The notes under the pieces were generated by a model. The model saw nothing but the letters and a program-made list of their open reading frames with translations, was not told where the DNA came from and ran no database searches. Shown here one piece after another: positions 9,423 to 18,992 of a DNA stretch of 47,901 nt. The first letter of the stretch is position 1. Each line of letters starts with the position of its first letter. This DNA is from Alphaproteobacteria bacterium. GTDB lineage: Bacteria; Pseudomonadota; Alphaproteobacteria; Ferrovibrionales; Ferrovibrionaceae. The stretch covers positions 1 to 47,901 of the forward strand of contig CANJGB010000027.1 in NCBI GenBank assembly GCA_947473805.1. Reading direction: 5' to 3'. The translations under genes were made by a program, and so were the position numbers.

Positions 9423-9435
9423 TTGACAATGTCAA
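9423..9435. promoter_or_regulatory. Palindromic candidate operator for the MarR-GNAT regulator
   Basis: TTGACA and TGTCAA form a perfect 6-bp inverted repeat around a single base, 15-27 bases upstream of the regulator's start. Compact palindromes in their own promoter are typical MarR binding sites, and TTGACA also resembles a -35 box. Binding is inferred. Confidence 0.45.
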
Positions 9436-9530
9436 GTAGTTGCCCGCTGGTCGTCGGTGCCTCGGGCCTTTACTCGCCCCGTCTGAATGCCTATTTTCCC
9501 GGCCCGTTTCGCGTTTTCCGGAGCCGCTTC

Positions 9531-10643
<1,113 letters not shown>

Positions 10644-10644
<1 letters not shown>

Positions 10645-10660
10645 CTGGCTCTTAGCCAGC
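10644..10660. terminator. Hairpin between convergent prfB and hybrid kinase
   Basis: GCTGGCT (10644-10650) and AGCCAGC (10654-10660) form a perfect 7-bp stem with a 3-base loop over the kinase stop codon, between two convergent genes. There is no T run on either side, so efficient intrinsic termination is uncertain. Confidence 0.4.
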
Positions 10661-12775
10661 CGCGTCCTTCCAGATTTTGCGAAGGGCGGCGACGATGGAG
10701 TCGCCGGTCGTTGGCTTGTGCAACCAGGTCCGGCCCGACACTTTCAAGCGGTTGAGAATCTCCGGGTTAGTCGAACCCGTCACCATCACCGCCGGCAGGT
10801 CTCGCCCGATCCGTCGCTCGGCTTCGGCCAGCATGTCGAGTCCATCGACAGGCAGACCGAGGTCAAGATCAATGACAATGCCGTCCGGCTTCTCGAACGT
10901 GTATGGGTCGACGGCATTCAAGTCGTCCGGCGCCATGACCGTGAAACCACGGTCGGTCAGGTCCTGCGTCAGTGCTCGCCGGATCGTCGGGTCGTCGTCC
11001 AGCACCAGGATCGAACCGCTGGTCACCAGCTCGCCTTCCAGGTCGTCTTCTGCGAACTCCAGTTCAGGGTCCGGCTTGGCGCGCGGGACCGTGATGAAGA
11101 AGGTCGAACCATGCCCTGGCGTCGAACGGATGCCGACCTCCACGCCAAGGGCGTCGGCGATACGACGAACGATGGCCAAGCCCAGCCCCAGCCCCTGCTT
11201 CACCTGGTTGTCGTTGGAGGTGCCACGCTCGAACTCGCCGAAAATGCGCTCTCGGTCGCCGGCGGCAATGCCGATGCCGGTATCAACCACCTCTATATCC
11301 ACCAGCGACCCCCGGTGGCGGCATCCGACAAGGATACTGCCCTTGTCGGTATAGCGGACGGCGTTGGTTAACAGGTTGCGGATAATGTTCGCGAGCAGGA
11401 CCGGGTCGGTTTCGAGAAACACCGACGTGGAAACACGGCGAACCTTAAGGCCCTTGGCACCGGCCTCGGCCTCGGCCTCACGCACGGTACGTTCAAGCAC
11501 AGGGTCGAGCGCGAAGCGCACCAGCTTGGGGTCCAGCCCCTTGGCGTCGATACGGGCCAGGTCGAGCAAGGCTCCAAACATCGATGACATCGACGTAACG
11601 GCTTCCTGGATGCTCGCCACTAGCATCACCTGCTCTTCACCGCGTACCCGGCGCGACAGTGCGTTGGCGAATAGTCCCAGGGCGTGCAGCGGTTGCCGCA
11701 AATCGTGACTGGCTGCGGCGAGGAACCGCGACTTTTCGCGATTGGCCGATTCCGCGATCATGCGCCGGCGGTCCTGTGTGGCGGCCTGGGCGACCGCCGC
11801 CGTGCGCAATGCCAAGGATCGCGCCAGCAGCCAGAAGCCGGCGCAGACTGCCCCTGCAAGCAGGACGCTGCCGATGATAAGGGCGATGCCTGCGGTGCGG
11901 GCACCCCTGACGATGGCGGCCGTGGGCTGTGCCAGCACGCTAACCAAAGGTGTTTCGCCCACCCGTCGGGCATCAACCAGCAACTGGTTGCCATCCGCTC
12001 CACCGGTTCGCGCCGCTGCATAGCCGGTTGCAAGAGCCGCGTCGATTGTAGGCGTTGAACCAAATGTGCGGCCTATCACGAGGTCGTTGTGCGGTTCGGC
12101 CGCCAGCAAGGTATGGCGATGGAATACGCGTCCAATGCCTTGGTCGGCATCGCGCAGGCCAGTAACAAAAATGCGGGACATGGCCGTAGAGGGGACGCTC
12201 AGGATGACAATTCCGGCAGGGTGGCCGCCGACGACTACTGTTCGGGCGAAGGGGATAACCCACGCACCGTTAGCGTTGGATTTACTGACCGCCCCGATCA
12301 CGGTGCGCTCCGATGGCGTCCGCATCAGCGTCTGGAATAGCTCGGTATCCCCGACGTAGATGGGCTGCGGCACCTCTGCCGGAAAATTGACCGTGGTAAT
12401 GGCGATGTAGCCCTCGGCATTTGCCCAGGTCAGGCCATGGGCCAAAGGAAGGCTGGCAATGTAGTCGCGGAAATCATCCGCCAGGCCGGCGACGCTGTTT
12501 GGACTTGAATCGGTGAGGGCCACGACGCTGTTCGTCGCCTGTCGGAGGACGACATCGATGGCCTCGGTTGAGCGGGCGATCTGTTCGGTGATAATGGCAT
12601 TGAGGATGTCGAGCCGCCGCTCGCTGTCGACCAGGCGCTGTTCACGGCCGTTGATCAGTAGAATAGCTGCGGCAACCAGAACGGCAGCGGGAATGACTAT
12701 GCCCAGAAGCCGGAGCGCCCTGACCAAGCCGGTCACCCCACCCGCTGGCGGAGTTCGAATCTCCTTGTTATTCAT
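10652..12775 (-). CDS. Membrane-bound hybrid sensor histidine kinase with C-terminal receiver
   Basis: The 707 residues show transmembrane helix 1 (about 19-43), a periplasmic dCache-like sensor, transmembrane helix 2 (AGIALIIGSVLLAGAVCAGF, near 295-315) and HisKA with phospho-acceptor H357 in AASHDLRQPLHALGLF. HATPase_c (NAVRYTDKG, DTGIGIA, GLGLGLAIVRRI) and a receiver with D638 in IDLDLGLPVDG complete it. This layout matches hybrid kinases that use SHDLRQPL as H box and often pair with LuxR-type regulators. The gene is divergent from exactly such a regulator (12878), separated by about 100 bases, so the two are probably partners. The signal is unknown. Confidence 0.88.
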   Translation of the reverse strand: MNNKEIRTPPAGGVTGLVRALRLLGIVIPAAVLVAAAILLINGREQRLVDSERRLDILNAIITEQIARSTEAIDVVLRQATNSVVALTDSSPNSVAGLADDFRDYIASLPLAHGLTWANAEGYIAITTVNFPAEVPQPIYVGDTELFQTLMRTPSERTVIGAVSKSNANGAWVIPFARTVVVGGHPAGIVILSVPSTAMSRIFVTGLRDADQGIGRVFHRHTLLAAEPHNDLVIGRTFGSTPTIDAALATGYAAARTGGADGNQLLVDARRVGETPLVSVLAQPTAAIVRGARTAGIALIIGSVLLAGAVCAGFWLLARSLALRTAAVAQAATQDRRRMIAESANREKSRFLAAASHDLRQPLHALGLFANALSRRVRGEEQVMLVASIQEAVTSMSSMFGALLDLARIDAKGLDPKLVRFALDPVLERTVREAEAEAGAKGLKVRRVSTSVFLETDPVLLANIIRNLLTNAVRYTDKGSILVGCRHRGSLVDIEVVDTGIGIAAGDRERIFGEFERGTSNDNQVKQGLGLGLAIVRRIADALGVEVGIRSTPGHGSTFFITVPRAKPDPELEFAEDDLEGELVTSGSILVLDDDPTIRRALTQDLTDRGFTVMAPDDLNAVDPYTFEKPDGIVIDLDLGLPVDGLDMLAEAERRIGRDLPAVMVTGSTNPEILNRLKVSGRTWLHKPTTGDSIVAALRKIWKDAAG

Positions 12776-12877
12776 GCTGAAATCTTACTCCTCGTTAGCC
12801 GAGGTGCCAGAGATGCTGGCAAAATAGGATTGCAAATTTTAGTTCACGGAGCAAACCACCGAGCGTAGAATTTGACC

Positions 12878-13543
12878 ATGGTAAAGAAGCAGGCACCTGA
12901 AGCTCAAGATCTTGTTGTACTGGTAGCTGACGACCACGCGCTGTTTAGGCAGGGCTTTGCGTTTCTGCTACGCGACGACCTGCAGGTTGGCAATGTTCAT
13001 CAGGCGGGCGATCTCGAAGCGGCCCTCGATCTGGCGGCGTCGCTTGACCGCCTCGATCTCATAGCGCTCGACATCAATATGCTAGGGATGTCCGGCCTGG
13101 AAGGATTTGCTGCGGCGCGGGACGCATTTCCGAACAGCCGGCTTGTTGCTGTGTCCGCATCGGAACGTCCGGAGGACGTCGCAGGCGTGTTCGCGGCCGG
13201 GGCCGACGGTTTTATTCCAAAGCAGCTGACTCCCGAAGCCACAGTCGCCGCGTTGCAGACCGTTTTAGGTGGCGAACGTTATGTCCCGGTGGGTTTCTCG
13301 CCTGTTGCCGCCGTGCCTCGCCCCGCCGCCGGTACGGGGCTTTCAGGCACCCTGACCCCGCGCCAGACCGAGGTCCTAGGGCATCTGATGCAGGGCCTGT
13401 CGGCGAAGGAAATTTCTCGGGCGCTCAACCTCGGTGAGGGCACGGTGCGCATCCATCTCGCCGGGGCCTATCGCACGCTTGGTGTTCGCAATCGTGTCGA
13501 GGCAGTCCTCAAGGCGAAAACCTTGCCGGGATTTGGCGGCTAG
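12878..13543 (+). CDS. LuxR/NarL-family response regulator
   Basis: The 221 residues hold a receiver domain (VADDHALFRQG; phospho-acceptor near D65 in ALDINMLGMSG; conserved lysine in GFIPKQ) and a C-terminal LuxR helix-turn-helix (LTPRQTEVLGHLMQGLSAKEISRALNLGEGTVRIHL). It is a DNA-binding output partner, most likely for the divergent hybrid kinase. The ATG at 12878 is used; an in-frame TTG two codons earlier is possible. The stop codon is directly followed by the reverse-strand stop of the next gene. Confidence 0.87.
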   Translation: MVKKQAPEAQDLVVLVADDHALFRQGFAFLLRDDLQVGNVHQAGDLEAALDLAASLDRLDLIALDINMLGMSGLEGFAAARDAFPNSRLVAVSASERPEDVAGVFAAGADGFIPKQLTPEATVAALQTVLGGERYVPVGFSPVAAVPRPAAGTGLSGTLTPRQTEVLGHLMQGLSAKEISRALNLGEGTVRIHLAGAYRTLGVRNRVEAVLKAKTLPGFGG

Positions 13544-13948
13544 TCAGCGAGGCGACGCCGGCTGGGTTAGCAGGTCCATCAAACCACGCAGGCGTTCCGG
13601 CTCGATGGGCTTGGCTAGTCCGTAGACCCGATAGGCAGCCAACTTGGAGGCGATGTCATCACGGTACCCGAGCAGTACGAGTGGCGGCCGCGCTGCCTCG
13701 AGCACGTGCAACAGGGCCAGCAGGTCGTTGAAATGCTCGTCGGTCCCTGCAATGCCATCATCGACCATGATGATTGCCGGCGCGCCAGACCGTCCTAACG
13801 CCACGCTCGGCGTCCGCATCCACCGCGGCGCAAATCCCCAATCACCCAGCAGCAGCGTCAGCGCGTGCCCGGTCGTGGAATGGTTATCGAGCAACCATAC
13901 TTCCGGCGGACCCGCTGGAAAATTGCGTGCCAGTGAGCGGGAATTCAT
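13544..13948 (-). CDS. Single receiver-like domain protein
   Basis: This 134-residue protein has the alternating hydrophobic pattern of a CheY fold. EVWLLDNHS stands where the acidic pair belongs, MVDDG where the phospho-acceptor lies, VLLGY, and LAKPIEPERL supplies the lysine-proline. The first acidic pair is degraded to a single D, so metal binding and phosphorylation may be impaired. It is convergent with the LuxR regulator with no base between the stops. It could be a phosphate sink or adaptor for the neighbouring kinase, which is inference. Ordinary database calls might be 'hypothetical protein'. Confidence 0.6.
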   Translation of the reverse strand: MNSRSLARNFPAGPPEVWLLDNHSTTGHALTLLLGDWGFAPRWMRTPSVALGRSGAPAIIMVDDGIAGTDEHFNDLLALLHVLEAARPPLVLLGYRDDIASKLAAYRVYGLAKPIEPERLRGLMDLLTQPASPR

Positions 13949-14184
13949 ATGGTTAGTTTAGGGATAGGCCGCCACCCCCGGAATTAGGCGTAATCGACTA
14001 GCCGACCGGTGCGGCAGTCTCCTGAGCGGCTGGCCCGATTTAAATTCTTGCTTTGATTCAGATGTTTAGGTGGGTTTTGTGAAGTTCTGCGCCGAATGGC
14101 CGAGGGACATCTAATCGGAAAGGCCTAATTTCCGGTGGCGGCGTTAGCGGTCATGGTGCGGCGTCCAAGAGGGGATACCGCGTC
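13949..14184. other. Intergenic region with no recognisable element
   Basis: These 236 bases contain an AT-rich patch (about 14035-14085) between the receiver-like gene and the 162-aa orphan, whose starts diverge. I could not fit a convincing -35/-10 pair, repeat or small RNA here. GAGGGG upstream of 14185 may serve as the orphan's ribosome binding site. Confidence 0.4.
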
Positions 14185-14673
14185 ATGCTTAAGACACTTC
14201 AGCGTCCTCTGCAAACCGCCGTCCCGATGAGCCCTCCATACACAATCATCGACGACGTCTCTTACCGGTCGATCAAGGCTATGCGGACGCAAGGGGTGGG
14301 GCATCTCTCGGCATGGATTGCCGGCGTGCTCGGCTGGCCCGCCGAGAGGATCGATCAAGCGCGACTCGCCGGTACTCTCGGCGACGCGTGCGCGGTCTGG
14401 CCCAATGCCGAGGCAACCAACACGGCCATTGCCCCGGTGGTTGCAGTGGCCGGTTTCATTGATGACGCCATGGCGGCGCAGGACTACCCGGTTAACAGGG
14501 TCGTTGGCGAACTTGTTGCCCGTCGTGGCGACGGGCTGGACGCCGATCCTGTGAATGCCGCGATATTCTTGTTGGGTAATGGCCTCACGCCCCGCGACTG
14601 GGCAAATTCCGATCCGGAGCTGAATTGTGCCGTCGCCTTTTCTGGCGGGGCAAACATCGAATACCTCGATTGA
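14185..14673 (+). CDS. Hypothetical protein, 162 aa
   Basis: I do not recognise this protein. The start at 14185 has GAGGGG about 10 bases ahead. The sequence is acidic, soluble-looking and without a signal peptide or obvious membrane helix. A central alanine/valine-rich segment (AIAPVVAVAGFIDDAMAAQDYPVNRVVGELV) is probably helical. No cysteine cluster or catalytic signature is visible. It is convergent with the ATP12 gene, and a perfect 13-bp tandem duplication begins at its stop codon. Base composition is like that of its neighbours. Confidence 0.6.
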   Translation: MLKTLQRPLQTAVPMSPPYTIIDDVSYRSIKAMRTQGVGHLSAWIAGVLGWPAERIDQARLAGTLGDACAVWPNAEATNTAIAPVVAVAGFIDDAMAAQDYPVNRVVGELVARRGDGLDADPVNAAIFLLGNGLTPRDWANSDPELNCAVAFSGGANIEYLD

Positions 14674-14696
14674 TTCTACCTGTTGATTCTACCTGT
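14671..14696. repeat. Perfect 13-bp tandem duplication across convergent stops
   Basis: TGATTCTACCTGT occurs twice in direct succession (14671-14683 and 14684-14696). The first copy supplies the stop of the 162-aa orphan and the second contains the ATP12 stop. This looks like a small slippage duplication. Confidence 0.85.
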
Positions 14697-15393
14697 CGCC
14701 CAGCAGGCTGACGAAACGCAGGGTGGCGCCGATGTCGGCGCGGAGCGCGGCGCGGCGCTGGTCAGCTTCACTATCCACGCCCCACTTTTCGGCCTGATAC
14801 AACTCGTCAAGCTGGCCTAGCAGGAACGTCGTCTCCGCGTCGATCTCGCCGGACAGGGCCGCGAGCCCGATGACCAGCGAACCCGATCCGGTCGTCAGGG
14901 CGTGAAGCGCCGCGAGACGGAAATCGTCATTCGCCGCCAGTACGGATGCCAGGCGCGACAGCGCGGTGTCGCTCTGCGCGATAGCGATGATTCCTTGCGT
15001 TACCTCAAGCGCGATGTCGTACCGGCGCGCCAGCCAGGCCAGCAACGGGTCCCAGCTTTTGCGCTCAAGTTCGACCAAGGCGGCGGGGTGCTCGGCGCGG
15101 TAGCAAACGAGGTCGGTGCGGGCAAATGCCAACAGGTCGTTGATGACAGCCTCTCGCAAGCCGTTCACCCGGTCCAGTGTGGTGGCGGCAAGGGTGGTCA
15201 ACGGCATGGTCGCAGGACGGATGTCCTTCTCCTGCGCCTCCCATTCCTCGGCGATGGCCTGGGCCAGGGCACGGGTCGGCACTGCATGGTCGTGGCGCGC
15301 CGGGGTCTTGAGCGGCTTGCCATCCAGCGCGATGCCATAGCGGCCATCCGGCCGCGCGATGACTCCGGCTGTTTTATAAAAACGGCGCATCAT
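14689..15393 (-). CDS. ATP12-family F1-ATPase assembly chaperone
   Basis: The 234 residues match the ATP12 family, which binds the alpha subunit during assembly of the F1 sector of ATP synthase and is characteristic of mitochondria and alphaproteobacteria. Visible family features are RRFYKTAGV near the N-terminus, ALDGKPLKTPAR, the EEWEAQ segment, MPLTTLAATTLDRV, and CYRAEHPAALVELE followed by W and DPLLAW. Its start overlaps the HAD gene's stop by 4 bases, so the two are translationally coupled. A second ATG one codon downstream is equally possible. Confidence 0.9.
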   Translation of the reverse strand: MMRRFYKTAGVIARPDGRYGIALDGKPLKTPARHDHAVPTRALAQAIAEEWEAQEKDIRPATMPLTTLAATTLDRVNGLREAVINDLLAFARTDLVCYRAEHPAALVELERKSWDPLLAWLARRYDIALEVTQGIIAIAQSDTALSRLASVLAANDDFRLAALHALTTGSGSLVIGLAALSGEIDAETTFLLGQLDELYQAEKWGVDSEADQRRAALRADIGATLRFVSLLGDR

Positions 15394-16058
15394 CGGGCCA
15401 GGACCAGGTCGGCGAGTTCGGAAAAGTCGCGCGCCACCGAAACCGCGCCGGCCTGTTCCAGTTCCGCTATCTCGTGATAGCCCCAGCCGACGCCGATGGA
15501 CGCGACCCCGGCGTTGCGGCCCATGTGAATGTCGAACACCGTATCCCCGATCATCACCGTGTCTGCCGGATCGACGCCCACCTCGGCCATGGCCTGCAGG
15601 ACCATGGCGGGGTTCGGCTTGCCGGGGGACCGGTCCGCTGTCTGCAGCGTCACGAAGCGCCCCGCCAGTCCATGCATATCCAGCACGGCGTCGAGGCCGC
15701 GGCGTGACTTGCCGGTGGCAACGCCCAGGATGAATCCCGCGTCGTTCAACCGGTCCAGCGCTTCGATGACGCCTGGATACAGGGGCTCTTCGTGCTCGCC
15801 GCGCTGGCGAAATCCGAAAAAGGCCTTCTTGTAGGATTCGGCCGTGGCCTCCTGCTCGGCCAGCACCATGTCGGGAAGCAACCGGCCCACGGCCTCGACG
15901 AGGGACAGGCCGACGACCGAGCGGACGCCGGCGGGATCTGGCGCGGTGTGTCCGCGCTCGGCAAACGCGGCGGCCATGGAGGCGAATATCCGGTGCTGAC
16001 TATCCACCAGGGTGCCGTCGCAGTCGAACAGGGCGAGGCGGAGGCGGGGGGCGATCAT
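15390..16058 (-). CDS. HAD-IA family phosphatase (phosphoglycolate phosphatase-like)
   Basis: The 222-residue HAD hydrolase has motif I FDCDGTLVDS with the nucleophile aspartate, motif II threonine in GVATGKSRRG, a lysine in SPGKPNPAM and motif IV GDTVFD. A helical cap is inserted after motif I (subclass IA). Relatives include phosphoglycolate phosphatase and beta-phosphoglucomutase, and the substrate cannot be fixed. In many alphaproteobacteria this gene precedes ATP12 and follows an rluC-type gene; here queF and a small membrane protein lie between. Confidence 0.87.
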   Translation of the reverse strand: MIAPRLRLALFDCDGTLVDSQHRIFASMAAAFAERGHTAPDPAGVRSVVGLSLVEAVGRLLPDMVLAEQEATAESYKKAFFGFRQRGEHEEPLYPGVIEALDRLNDAGFILGVATGKSRRGLDAVLDMHGLAGRFVTLQTADRSPGKPNPAMVLQAMAEVGVDPADTVMIGDTVFDIHMGRNAGVASIGVGWGYHEIAELEQAGAVSVARDFSELADLVLAR

Positions 16059-16102
16059 CGCGGGGTTTTACCACGGCGCGGCAAACTTGCTAGTCTGTGT
16101 CC

Positions 16103-16570
16103 ATGACCGTCGAAACCACCGCGACCACCCTGGCCCAGCTCGGCCACGAAACCGCCATTCCCGCCAACCCCGATGCGGCGCTGCTCGAGGCGGTGCCCAA
16201 TCCGCATCCCGACGTGGATTACGTCGCCCGCTTCGCGGCGCCGGAATTTACCAGCCTGTGCCCGGTGACGGGGCAGCCGGATTTCGCCCATCTGGTGATC
16301 GACTACATTCCTGACGAACTGCTGGTCGAGAGCAAGTCACTCAAGCTGTTCCTCGCCTCGTTCCGCAACCACGGCGCCTTTCATGAGGATTGCACCGTGG
16401 CAATCGCCAAGCGGCTGGTCGACCTGCTGAAGCCACGCTGGCTGCGCATCGGCGGCTACTGGTATCCGCGCGGCGGGATTCCGATCGACGTCTTTTTCCA
16501 GACCGGGCCGGCGCCGGCGGATGTATGGATTCCTGAACAGGGCGTGGCGCCCTATCGCGGCCGCGGCTAA
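16103..16570 (+). CDS. queF: NADPH-dependent preQ0 reductase (7-cyano-7-deazaguanine reductase)
   Basis: QueF reduces preQ0 to preQ1 in queuosine synthesis for tRNA wobble position 34. The 155-residue length fits the short, unimodular QueF type. Visible are the thioimide-forming C53 in [10 protein letters not shown] with D60, the NADPH-binding motif ESKSLK and the substrate-binding FRNHGAFHE. The ATG at 16103 is chosen; a GTG two codons earlier is possible. It is divergent from the HAD gene, and its last 4 bases overlap those of the convergent small membrane protein. No other queuosine genes are near and no preQ1 riboswitch was recognised in the 44-base leader. Confidence 0.93.
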   Translation: MTVETTATTLAQLGHETAIPANPDAALLEAVPNPHPDVDYVARFAAPEFTSLCPVTGQPDFAHLVIDYIPDELLVESKSLKLFLASFRNHGAFHEDCTVAIAKRLVDLLKPRWLRIGGYWYPRGGIPIDVFFQTGPAPADVWIPEQGVAPYRGRG

Positions 16571-16815
16571 TCCTTGTCGACGGGCGGCGCGGGATTTTCC
16601 CGCTGCTGCATGATCTCGGTCAGCGCATTGGTGTCGCCGGTGATCGCCAGCCCGGCATAGGCCAGGGCCAGGCCGACGACGATCATGCCGACGGCGATGC
16701 GCCGGCTGAACTTCCGCTTGAGCGGCGGCGCCAGGGCCTGGGACACGCCGTACATTCCCAAGACGATACCGATCATGATGATGATATCGCCAATACCACC
16801 GATATTGTTGCTCAC
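16567..16815 (-). CDS. Small membrane protein, 82 aa
   Basis: The 82 residues contain two hydrophobic helices (about 8-29 and 40-58) joined by a basic loop (PLKRKFSRR), with a polar C-terminal tail. I do not recognise a named family. Its start overlaps the pseudouridine synthase stop by 4 bases, so it is the last cistron of that unit. Its own end overlaps the convergent queF by 4 bases. Confidence 0.65.
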   Translation of the reverse strand: MSNNIGGIGDIIIMIGIVLGMYGVSQALAPPLKRKFSRRIAVGMIVVGLALAYAGLAITGDTNALTEIMQQRENPAPPVDKD

Positions 16816-17792
16816 GCGTCTTCCCCGAATGGATCTTTACGGTCGGAGGGGTCGAAACCAAAAAGTTTCCAGGTCTCGAGCATGTGGGACGGCAGCGGCG
16901 CGGTGACGTCGATGGCCCCATGCTTTGGATGCGGCAGGATCAGCCGCCGCGCATGCAGGTGCAGCTTCTTGCCCAGCATGCCCGGCAGATAGGCGCCTTC
17001 GCCCCCGTATTTGCGGTCGCCCATGATCGGCGTGCCGATCATGGCCAGATGCACGCGCAGCTGATGGGTGCGGCCGGTGAGGGGCATCAGCCCGACCCAC
17101 GCCGCACGCTTTCCGGCGGATTCAATCGTGGCGTAGCGGGTAACGGCGCGCTTGCCGTCGTCCTCGTCATGGGCGACGCGTTCGCCACCCTCGGCGGCGA
17201 TCTTCAGCAGCGGCTTGTCGACGGTCCCGTTACGCGGCTCGGGCGCACCGACCGTCAGCGCCCAGTAGAACTTCTTCGCGTTGCGATGACGGAACGATTC
17301 GGCCAGGGCCGCGGCGGATGCCGACGTACGCGCCAGTACCAGAACGCCCGACGTATCCTTGTCGAGGCGGTGCACCAGGCGCGGGCGCTCCTTCTGCCCC
17401 ATCATCAACTCGTCCAGCACGCCGTCGATATGGCGCGTCTGGCCACTGCCGCCCTGGACCGCCACGCCGTGCGGCTTGTCGAGGGCGATGATCCAGTCGT
17501 CCATGAACAGGATGCGTTTCTTCAACTCGGTGACCAGCACCTTCTCCGCTTGGCCCGGCGTGCGGGGCGCGGGCTCCGCCGGTTCGTCCGGCAGGGGAGG
17601 GACGCGGATCTGCTGCCCGGCCGCCAGCCGGTCATTGGCCTTGGCGCGGGCCCCATCGACCCGCACCTGCCCGGTGCGCAGCAGCTTTTCCAGCCGCCCG
17701 TGGCCCAGCTGGGGAAAGTGGCGCTTGAACCACCGGTCCAGCCGGATGTCGGCATCGTCTTCCGACACCGGAATTGTCTGCACGCTGCTCAT
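16812..17792 (-). CDS. RluC/RluD-family 23S rRNA pseudouridine synthase
   Basis: The 326-residue enzyme has an N-terminal S4 RNA-binding domain (RLDRWFKRHFPQLGHGRLEKLLRTGQVRVDGARA, about 16-60) and an RluA-type catalytic domain with the nucleophilic aspartate in HRLDKDTSGVLVLA. Conserved LTGRTHQLRVHLA and GDRKYGG follow. It most resembles RluC, which modifies 23S rRNA. I chose the start at 17792 because the frame upstream overlaps the MFS gene on the same strand and is out of register with it. The 4-base ATGA overlap with the MFS stop indicates coupling. Confidence 0.88.
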   Translation of the reverse strand: MSSVQTIPVSEDDADIRLDRWFKRHFPQLGHGRLEKLLRTGQVRVDGARAKANDRLAAGQQIRVPPLPDEPAEPAPRTPGQAEKVLVTELKKRILFMDDWIIALDKPHGVAVQGGSGQTRHIDGVLDELMMGQKERPRLVHRLDKDTSGVLVLARTSASAAALAESFRHRNAKKFYWALTVGAPEPRNGTVDKPLLKIAAEGGERVAHDEDDGKRAVTRYATIESAGKRAAWVGLMPLTGRTHQLRVHLAMIGTPIMGDRKYGGEGAYLPGMLGKKLHLHARRLILPHPKHGAIDVTAPLPSHMLETWKLFGFDPSDRKDPFGEDA

Positions 17793-18985
17793 GTCACTAT
17801 GGTCCGACGTTTCATGCCGAACACATAGCATGCCACGGCCAGGGATGCGGCCCCCGCCATGCCGGCCGCCATGGGCAGGGGGCTCTCGTGGGTGACGCTG
17901 GCCATGGCCAGGCTGCCCAGGGTCGCCCAGGCCATCTGCATGAAGCCGATCATGGCCGAGCCCGCCCCGGCAATTCCCGCAGGGATCGAGAACATGGCCT
18001 GGTTGGCGGCATTGGGCAGGCTGATCCCGGTCCCCAGCCCGGCGATGAACAGGGGGATGGTAAGGGTTGCGAGATTGCCGACGCCCGCGAGGGTAAAGCC
18101 GACCATGGCCAGGAAACTGGCCGCGCTGACCAGCATGCCGGCCAGGCCGATGGCCTCGCCATCGAACCGGTTGCCCAGGCGGGTCGCGACCCAAGAACCG
18201 ATCATCGAGGCGATGCCCCAGAACATCGGGATGAAGCCGAACAAAGCGACCGGCATGTGCAGCACGCGCAGATAGACCGCGGGCGACCCGGTCAGGAACA
18301 TGTAGAACGCGCCAGCAATCAGCCCCGATGATATGGCGAAAGCCATGAAGCGACCCGAGCGGAGCACGAGCAGGTAGCCACGGAAGGGACCGCGGGCCAA
18401 CGGGTCGGCGCGGAAGGTTTCGCCGACCGTCAGGTACGACAGGACCAGCGAGACGAGGCTGATCGCCGCGATGAGCGCGAAATTGGCGCGCCAGCCCAGC
18501 AGCAGTTCGACCTGGCTGCCCAGTAATGGCGCGAAGGCCGGACCCGCCGACAAGGCCATGCTGAGCAGCGCCATGGCCTTCACCGCATTGGCGCCGGTGC
18601 GGGAATCACGAATGACCGCGCGAACCACCACCAGGCCGGCGCAGGCGCCGATGGCCTGTGCGATCCGCGCGGGCATCAGCCACTGGATCGATGGCGCGAC
18701 GGCGCACAGCACACTGCACAGGGTGTACAGCGCCAGCCCGGCCAGCAGCACGCGGCGGCGCCCATACCGGTCGGCGACGGCACCCAGGACCAATTGCGAG
18801 GCGGCAAAGGCCATGGTGTAGACAGTGATGGTCAGCTGGATCACGCCCAGGCTGACGTGAAGATCGCTTGCGATGGCAGGCAGCGAAGCGAGATACAGCG
18901 TGGTGCCGATCTGGCTCGCCGGCGCGACGATCATCAGAACGTAGAGCGGCGGAATCCCTCTGCCGCCCGGCGGAAGAAGGGCCAC
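17789..18985 (-). CDS. Bcr/CflA-family multidrug MFS transporter
   Basis: The 398 residues fold into about 12 transmembrane helices. After TM2 is the MFS motif GAVADRYGRRRVLL, and after TM4-5 the drug:H+ antiporter-type sequence RIAQAIGACAGLVVVRAVIRD, typical of Bcr/CflA (bicyclomycin/chloramphenicol-type) exporters. It acts in the inner membrane and would use the proton gradient. Substrate is unknown. It follows crcB by 7 bases and overlaps the rluC-type gene by 4. Confidence 0.85.
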   Translation of the reverse strand: MALLPPGGRGIPPLYVLMIVAPASQIGTTLYLASLPAIASDLHVSLGVIQLTITVYTMAFAASQLVLGAVADRYGRRRVLLAGLALYTLCSVLCAVAPSIQWLMPARIAQAIGACAGLVVVRAVIRDSRTGANAVKAMALLSMALSAGPAFAPLLGSQVELLLGWRANFALIAAISLVSLVLSYLTVGETFRADPLARGPFRGYLLVLRSGRFMAFAISSGLIAGAFYMFLTGSPAVYLRVLHMPVALFGFIPMFWGIASMIGSWVATRLGNRFDGEAIGLAGMLVSAASFLAMVGFTLAGVGNLATLTIPLFIAGLGTGISLPNAANQAMFSIPAGIAGAGSAMIGFMQMAWATLGSLAMASVTHESPLPMAAGMAGAASLAVACYVFGMKRRTIVT

Positions 18986-18992
18986 GTCTGGC

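Noticed and set aside
17793-18194. Extension of the pseudouridine synthase frame to 460 aa
   Set aside because: The extra part overlaps the MFS gene in another frame on the same strand and is Arg/Gly/His-rich; the S4 domain starts right after 17792.
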